This document shows positions 57,961 through 64,000 of a stretch of DNA of 64,000 bases, piece by piece. Made by a program: the position numbers and the translations under genes. Origin of the DNA: Anarhynchus alexandrinus (taxonomy: Eukaryota; Chordata; Aves; Charadriiformes; Charadriidae); contig VUYV01000046.1 of assembly GCA_008711295.1 (NCBI GenBank), positions 1,515,384 through 1,579,383 of the forward strand. Direction: 5' to 3'. Positions within the stretch are counted from its first letter, which is position 1; each line of letters opens with the position of its first letter. The notes beneath the pieces were generated by a model. It was not told the DNA's origin, did no database searches, and saw nothing but the letters and a program-made list of their open reading frames with translations.

Positions 57961-60900
57961 GGATATGTTTGATTTTTTTTTTTTCTAAAAGGAATAGAAT
58001 ATAATAGGAACCATTTTTGTTTAGCTGCAGTGAAATATACAAGGAGATAAATAGTACCTGAATCAATGAAGGGTGAGACCACAGGTATAACTGTTTAAAG
58101 ATTTAAACAGCACTTATTTCTCCATTCTTCCAAAGTGAAAAAAATGGGATTCTTTAAGCATTTGAAAATGGTTATAGACAAATGTTTGGATAAGGCCTTT
58201 GTTTGTTTATCAGTGTCTCCAGTGTGTTGTGTCCCTCTTGTCATCACTTGTTTAATACAAAGCCTTTCAAGATCTTTTCTCTGAACTACTTAGTTGAGGA
58301 GCGCATGGAGTACTTAATATAGCATAATTCTCAAAATGCCTCTGACATCTCATTTATACAGTTGTAAATGAAGAACTTTGATCTTTTTTGTTTAGGGAAA
58401 CAAAGGAAAGCAAGATGGAAAGCAGGGTGTAAGGATATGCAATGATTTCCTCTAGCAGAGCTAGGCTAAGGGCAGATTTGGCAGGTCTTTACAGCTTTAG
58501 CTCCAGTGATTCTGGATCTTTGTTGATCTTCTTACCACCTGACTTACACTCTGGGCCTCTGCTGTTGACCACCCAACAGGAAGACAAGAGAGGATCCTGA
58601 GAAAGAAGTTCCTGCGAACAAGGTTTTGGCATTAAAGGAATCTAAGAAAGGTTAGGCTGGCTCGTGTAACCTTGTGCCCTGTCTGTTCCTTAGTAACTTC
58701 TGTTTTCTGGTAAAGTGAACTACAGCTCTTTTTAATAATGCTGTGGATTCAAACCTCCCACTGGAGATTCCAGGCATTGCCCAGGTATTAACCCAGTATC
58801 TTAACACAAATGGTTGAAATGAGTGTAAAAGTCCTAGCAGGAAACAAGGACGAGTCCTGGTATATTCATAACTATTTCCCCTCCACAGTCTAGAAAGAAT
58901 GGGAGTATTTAGAAACAAAAGTGGCTTTTACTCTTACAAACTGGTTTGTTTTTACCACAGCTTGATGGTGGGTGGAGTTATGGGCTATTTTGTAGTGAAG
59001 AAAAATAGAAATGAAAGAGACTAAGAGACTTGTGATATCACATGGGGGAAAAGTAAGGCCATTCACCAAAATGTTGGACCTTTAGTGTTAGGGAACCCAT
59101 AGAAATTCAGAGATCTCTCAGAATGAGTCTGAAACCACCAAAGCAGCTGGAAGTGACCACTGGACCTAGATCCATCTGTGCTGTAAATTCAGCAAGTCAG
59201 ATGAGCAGCTAGAATTGCACTGCAGCCAGGAGTAAGGATGCTTTCGAAGGCAGTGATTTCCTCTTCCCACACAGTAAATCTAAGCCTGGTTGCTTAATTA
59301 GTTTCCTACATTTTGATGTATCTGAGCAAAGTGCTCGTCACACCATTCCCTGGTGCTCTGTTAACTGTAAACATGGGGAAGCCTTATAACTGCATTATCC
59401 CAGTGTCCTGTTTGGGTTGGAAATCCTTGCAAATCCAGCCATCATAATCCCAGTCATCTCAAGCAATTATTCTTGAGTGTGTGTTTAAACATGTCCCTGA
59501 AATGGGATTGTTTCCTCAGCTGGGCTCAGGTGGCTTATATAAATGCAGACTGTACTGCAAGTTCACCACTTCAACAAGTGGTTAAAACTTGGACCAGTCT
59601 AGATTGTTGTGGTCTTTACAGACAAAGGAGTGCAGCAATAATTAGAAATCAACTGCATAAAGAGATTTGAAAAATCCATTGAAACAATTTGGCCGATTGA
59701 AGAACTGGTCACACCAAAGTGAACCTACAAACACTGGACTGGACTACTTGGTTCCACAAGTTCAATTCCTTACAATTATAAACAAGCATATAATAAATGT
59801 GTGGTATAGAAATGTCTATAAAACATTTATTCCATCTGCCTTCACAGGCCAATAAGCCATTTATAACAGCCTGTGCCAAGACTTATAATCAAAAAATCAA
59901 ATGCCACCAATATAGTCTGGCATGCAAAGAAGACCAAGGGCTTTGCCATGACATCCTCCGGTACTCATAGGAGGCAGGCACTGCAAAATGCTACAGACAA
60001 AGGCAAAAATCCAACTCCAGCACTCTGCACCACTCTGATCTGAGGGGCATATGCCCCAAGGATGTGAGTGTGTCAGTGAGACTCACCAGCAAAGAGACAA
60101 CTTATCACCTGTGCCTGTCTGTAGCAATCTGCAGTGATTCAGAGAGAGGTAAAATCTTCCTCTAAAGCATCCCAGGAGACAAATTATACCTAAGAAGGAA
60201 ACAGTTCCTCCATCATCCCTCTAGGCAGCTGGCAGAAACCCTGAAGAATGACAATGATATTATATTCAATGATTTAGGCTTCCTTGTCAAACCAATAGCA
60301 TCACCTGAAAGCATCAGCTGCTTCAAAGGAAGTTGAATGAAGTTGGAAACTAAAAAGAAATGAGAGGATAGGAGAGGTGGGGGGTGGGGAAAGCTACATT
60401 TGACATGTAGGTCCAGATCATTTCCAGTCCTCCTACAACATGAGTGTACTATGGACAGATGCTCCATGAAACAGGGAGGAAATAAAGGAAAGAAAAAGAC
60501 AAGATACTCTCTGTATCTGAGGAGATAAAACTGCTCCATGGTCCTGCAGAGGTAAGAGTATGGCATAGACATTTGAAATGTTCACATGTGTGTATGTATG
60601 TTTGCTCAAATGTAATTGCAAATATGCACCAAAGACATTTAATCAGGGCAGGGAGAGTCTCAGAAAATTCCCATCAGTAAAGTATCTTCTGAATGCAGAG
60701 GCTTTTAATGAAGTTAATGAGAATAACACTTTAATCATAGATAGCTGCTGTTGTGGGGAGTATAATAGCCACATTATTTAGGCTGGATTTTTTCTCTGAC
60801 AAACACAAATTTAGATCATAATGGTCAGATGTTTGGTTCCCAATTCTCAACTGAGTCAATTAAAAGTAGAGAGAGTAGGAGAGTTCGTGCTGAGAGATGA

Positions 60901-63900
60901 ATGGACCCAAACTCTTTTGAAAGACAAATCTTTTTTGTTCACATCTCTACATATTGATTTAGGAACTTAACATTGGCTACTGAATTTAAATTAGGAGCCA
61001 AAAGATACTGCTCCGCTTTATGAACACAGTTAATGAATTAAGCTTCCCAGTATGCCCTCAAGGTAAGTAACAATCATTATTTGAATTTTAGAAATGCAGA
61101 AAGCTAAGGCCAAGTAATCTCTGAAGTATCCATCAATGTGCCTAGTTCAGGATACCTTCCTTTTGGTTTTCCAGAGGCTTGTTCAGCATTCTGCTGACAG
61201 TAGGTGCAAAAATTAAGCCAAAGGACAAGATCTGGAAAAACACCATAAGCATTTCCAATTTAGGTGTCAGAGGATGAAAAGCTGAGCCCCCTGCACTGCC
61301 ACCCTTCATGGTGAGAAAAAGGAAATGCATGGGGTCTAGGATCCCTGCAAACTCCATGGGGAGACATTACCACCCCATGGGACAGTCACACACAGCCTGA
61401 CATTAAACCACCAAGTAGTGTTTGAGCAAAGGAGTGTGTTCTGCAGAGTGTGTATGTCTGAATCGAGCATGTAGCTTAGATGCCTCCATCCCCTTGAGGT
61501 CCGTGGCTGAGGGAAAGGTTGCAATGCGAGGAGGTTTTTCCTCTCTTTGAAGGTGATACTATGATGAATGTGTATGCAATGAACTAGCCTCTAGGCCTTT
61601 CCCATCTTCAAATATCACGTCACCGAAAAGAAAATCTTAATCATATCTTTTACTGACGCTAGTTTACTGTTCAGTCAAAGATACAAGAGATGCTGGAATA
61701 GAAGATGAATGAAGGGTTCCTAGTCCTACCTCTGTTTATGTACTTTTAATCAAGGATTATGGAATGTGATGGGAGTAGAACAAGGACTGGAGAGAACCTT
61801 GCTTTCAACACAGTTGAGTCTTCCAAAGTGCCTCCAGGAGGCCAGCCAATGTGGAAGAACTGATACACCCCCAGGTCTGAGGTTGGTGTGGTCCTACTCA
61901 CATGTTTAGGAATGAAACCTGAATCTGCAACAGTTATGTCTTGCACCAGAAATCTGTGCCAAAAATAAATGCAATGAAGATGTCAAGTTGGTAGAAAGGG
62001 TCATCTTGCAAATGCAAACTTGTTTTCTGATAACTATAAATATATACTCTGAATGTTATGTATGGTACCCAGATTTCTCGGAGTGTGGCAGCAAGGAAAA
62101 TTGAAGTTGTAACAGGAAAATCTGAGGGGAAATCGAAAAAAGTTGGAAGCATGCACTCTCACTGTCTTCCTCTTAAACGAGTCGGCAGCTGTTGTCGACA
62201 CAGCCCGGTACTCATTTGAATGATGTCCATAGAGCACGGTTTCAAAAGACAACTGTTTAAAACTCTAACAAAAGAAAAGGAAACATCTTCTTGCTATTCA
62301 TAAGGTAGATGGAAGACATGGAAGTACTTACTCCACAACTTGTTTTCCAAACAGCAGTTGGTGGTTTTCCCTTGCCTCAGTGGTGATACCAATCTACTGC
62401 ACAGGAAAGAGTTATCTTTCCAAAGCTCGTTAAGTCCCTGCTAAGGTTAACAGCAGTCCTTTGGTAACACAGACCATCCTGAAGACAGCAAATTTCATCC
62501 CTGTCAGATTCCATTAGTTACATTTTTAAACTGATCTTTTAATAGTACACATTACAGCTGCCTACCTTCTCCACACAACAGTGCAACAGAAAAGGAAAAA
62601 CACTGAAAAGATTTCAAAATCTTCTTCCAGAAATATGCCACTTCTTGGATGAGAGAGGTAAACACTATGAAGAACTCGGTGGTTCTCCACAGCTGTCTGG
62701 TTTGGCTTTCACTGTTGAGCTGACATCAAAACTTAAAGACCTTAATCTTGAAATTCAAGGTGAAGGGAAAACTGACACAAATTATTTCATCAGTAAGTGC
62801 TTTCAGAATGAAGCTTGAGCTTAGATAAACCAGTTCAACGTAGATTTCTTTTCTCTACATTTCAAAAGAAAGTCAAAGAAGAAACAAACTTTCCTAAGAT
62901 GATGTAGTCAGAGTATTTGGAAAATGCTAAGGAGGATTTTGAGATGTGACTTTCTGGCTTCAGCTGCAACATACTCACCTCTTCGCTAGTTTCTTGGTTG
63001 CTAGACTTATATGCAGAATTTCTAATCAGATCAGAAGTGTCTTGAAAGTAAACGTCAGTGACCTGGAATGGAAATTATAACCTTGCAAACAGATGTGCAA
63101 TTAAATGCATCGCCACGTCAACCATATTTTTAGCCATTACTGGAAAAAACTCAGCTTTCTCTTTCTGAGTGAAGTTTCCTTTTGATTAAATGCATGTTTC
63201 AGGTCAACACATCTGAGTGAAGCTGAAATTTCCATGATGAAAATATTGAAGTCCAAGCTCAGGTCTGTTTTGTCAGGTGACCTCCTTAATAACTGCAGAC
63301 AAGTAGCAGTGACACATTACATATCCTGAAAGTTGGCTGAGAACATGCAATACTGGAGTTCCCATTATTGCTTCTCTGAAAGCAATTCTTATGACACTGA
63401 TGGCAATAATATACCTTTAGGTCTATGACTGCACAGTATTTTTTTAATATAGTGTTATGATAAATTTAAAATTATGTAAAAATAAGTTAATTATTAGCTA
63501 CATATTATTTTAACTTCCCATTTTTGTGCAAAGTGCAGGTCTTATTGAAAAAGCTCACCCTGGCATTGGCCCTGAAGGAGGGCACAGTGGAGGCACACCC
63601 CAGCCACACAATGCAAGTCATAGAAGAAATGTAGAGGTATCCACAAATATCAGTGCTGAAATAGATTTATTGGTGCTGGACCTGAACTGACATTTCCATA
63701 TACCCATGCTGGGGTTTGTGAACTTGCTGGCTTGCTTGCAGATCTTTTTTTCTGCACTTCATTGTGTGCTGTAGTTGCACTTGGGTCTGAAATACGTAGG
63801 TGGCACTTGGTCAGTAAATGCTTATCCTCCTAGTCTAGTTCTGTGGTTGGATGCAGCCAATGTGGGGGCGCAGGGAAACAAACCCCACCCCCCTTCCAAA

Positions 63901-64000
63901 CCCCTGTGGTGTGGAGAGTGGCTAATGTGTCAGTCAACTGCGCAATGCTGCCTTCCTGGAGCAAGCTGTTAGAGCTGTCCATTAGCAGTCAGGTGGTGCA
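57961..64000. other. Unique non-coding sequence
   Basis: No gene or repeat family was recognised. A T run at about 57,972-57,983 and AT-rich stretches (for example 63,438-63,500) are the only low-complexity features. The longest frame (119 codons at 60,213-60,572, minus) has no recognisable motif. Confidence 0.5.

Noticed and set aside
1..64000. tRNA, rRNA, microRNA or mitochondrial insertions
   Set aside because: No sequence that I could recognise as such was seen. Small hairpin RNAs cannot be excluded without folding and expression data.

Overview
The window reads as vertebrate nuclear DNA from a bird. It carries many fragments of CR1 LINEs whose 3' ends finish in the avian octamer repeat ATTCTATG, two solo LTRs of a widespread avian LTR type (TGTACTGGTTTTGGC... 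to ...AACCACGACA-like ends), and two GC-rich LTR segments of a second avian type. Nothing looks bacterial, phage or plasmid: there are no operons, no ribosome-binding-site-led gene strings, no rRNA or tRNA genes and no CRISPR array. No intact protein-coding gene could be recognised. Nearly all open frames are short chance frames or remains of CR1 reverse transcriptase. The window is best described as intergenic or intronic sequence with retroelement debris, apparently from a draft assembly (three isolated N bases).

Layout. 1-10.3 kb is mostly unique non-coding sequence with a few simple repeats, one possible ancient foldback repeat (about 5.95-6.08 kb) and AT-rich clusters of homeodomain-like TAAT sites. 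10.3-25.7 kb is the retroelement-rich part. It holds eight CR1 pieces on both strands, including a 2.36 kb minus-strand copy at 15.1-17.5 kb that still shows endonuclease and reverse-transcriptase motifs, plus a GC-rich LTR fragment near 18.9-19.3 kb. From 24,913 to 34,731 a 4.9 kb segment occurs twice in direct tandem, separated by a single N, with only four base differences and one 20-bp indel seen by eye. From 34.7 to 43.5 kb the sequence is mostly unique, with an unidentified decayed reading frame on the minus strand (about 37.46-38.76 kb) and a 207-codon open frame (39.8-40.4 kb) that I cannot assign. Two solo LTRs of one family sit head-to-head-inverted at 43.6-44.2 kb (minus) and 48.0-48.5 kb (plus). 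A second single-N junction with duplicated flanks lies at 45.84-46.01 kb. A GC-rich, G-run-rich LTR lies at 52.4-53.24 kb. From 53.3 kb to the end I see no recognisable element.

The most notable observations concern assembly and element history, not a new gene system. Two of the three N bases are flanked by near-identical sequence differing by an indel of about 20 bp, the signature expected when two haplotype contigs were scaffolded end to end. A 262-bp core is identical between two LTRs whose 3' ends are strongly diverged. I did not find a new biological system that I could defend.
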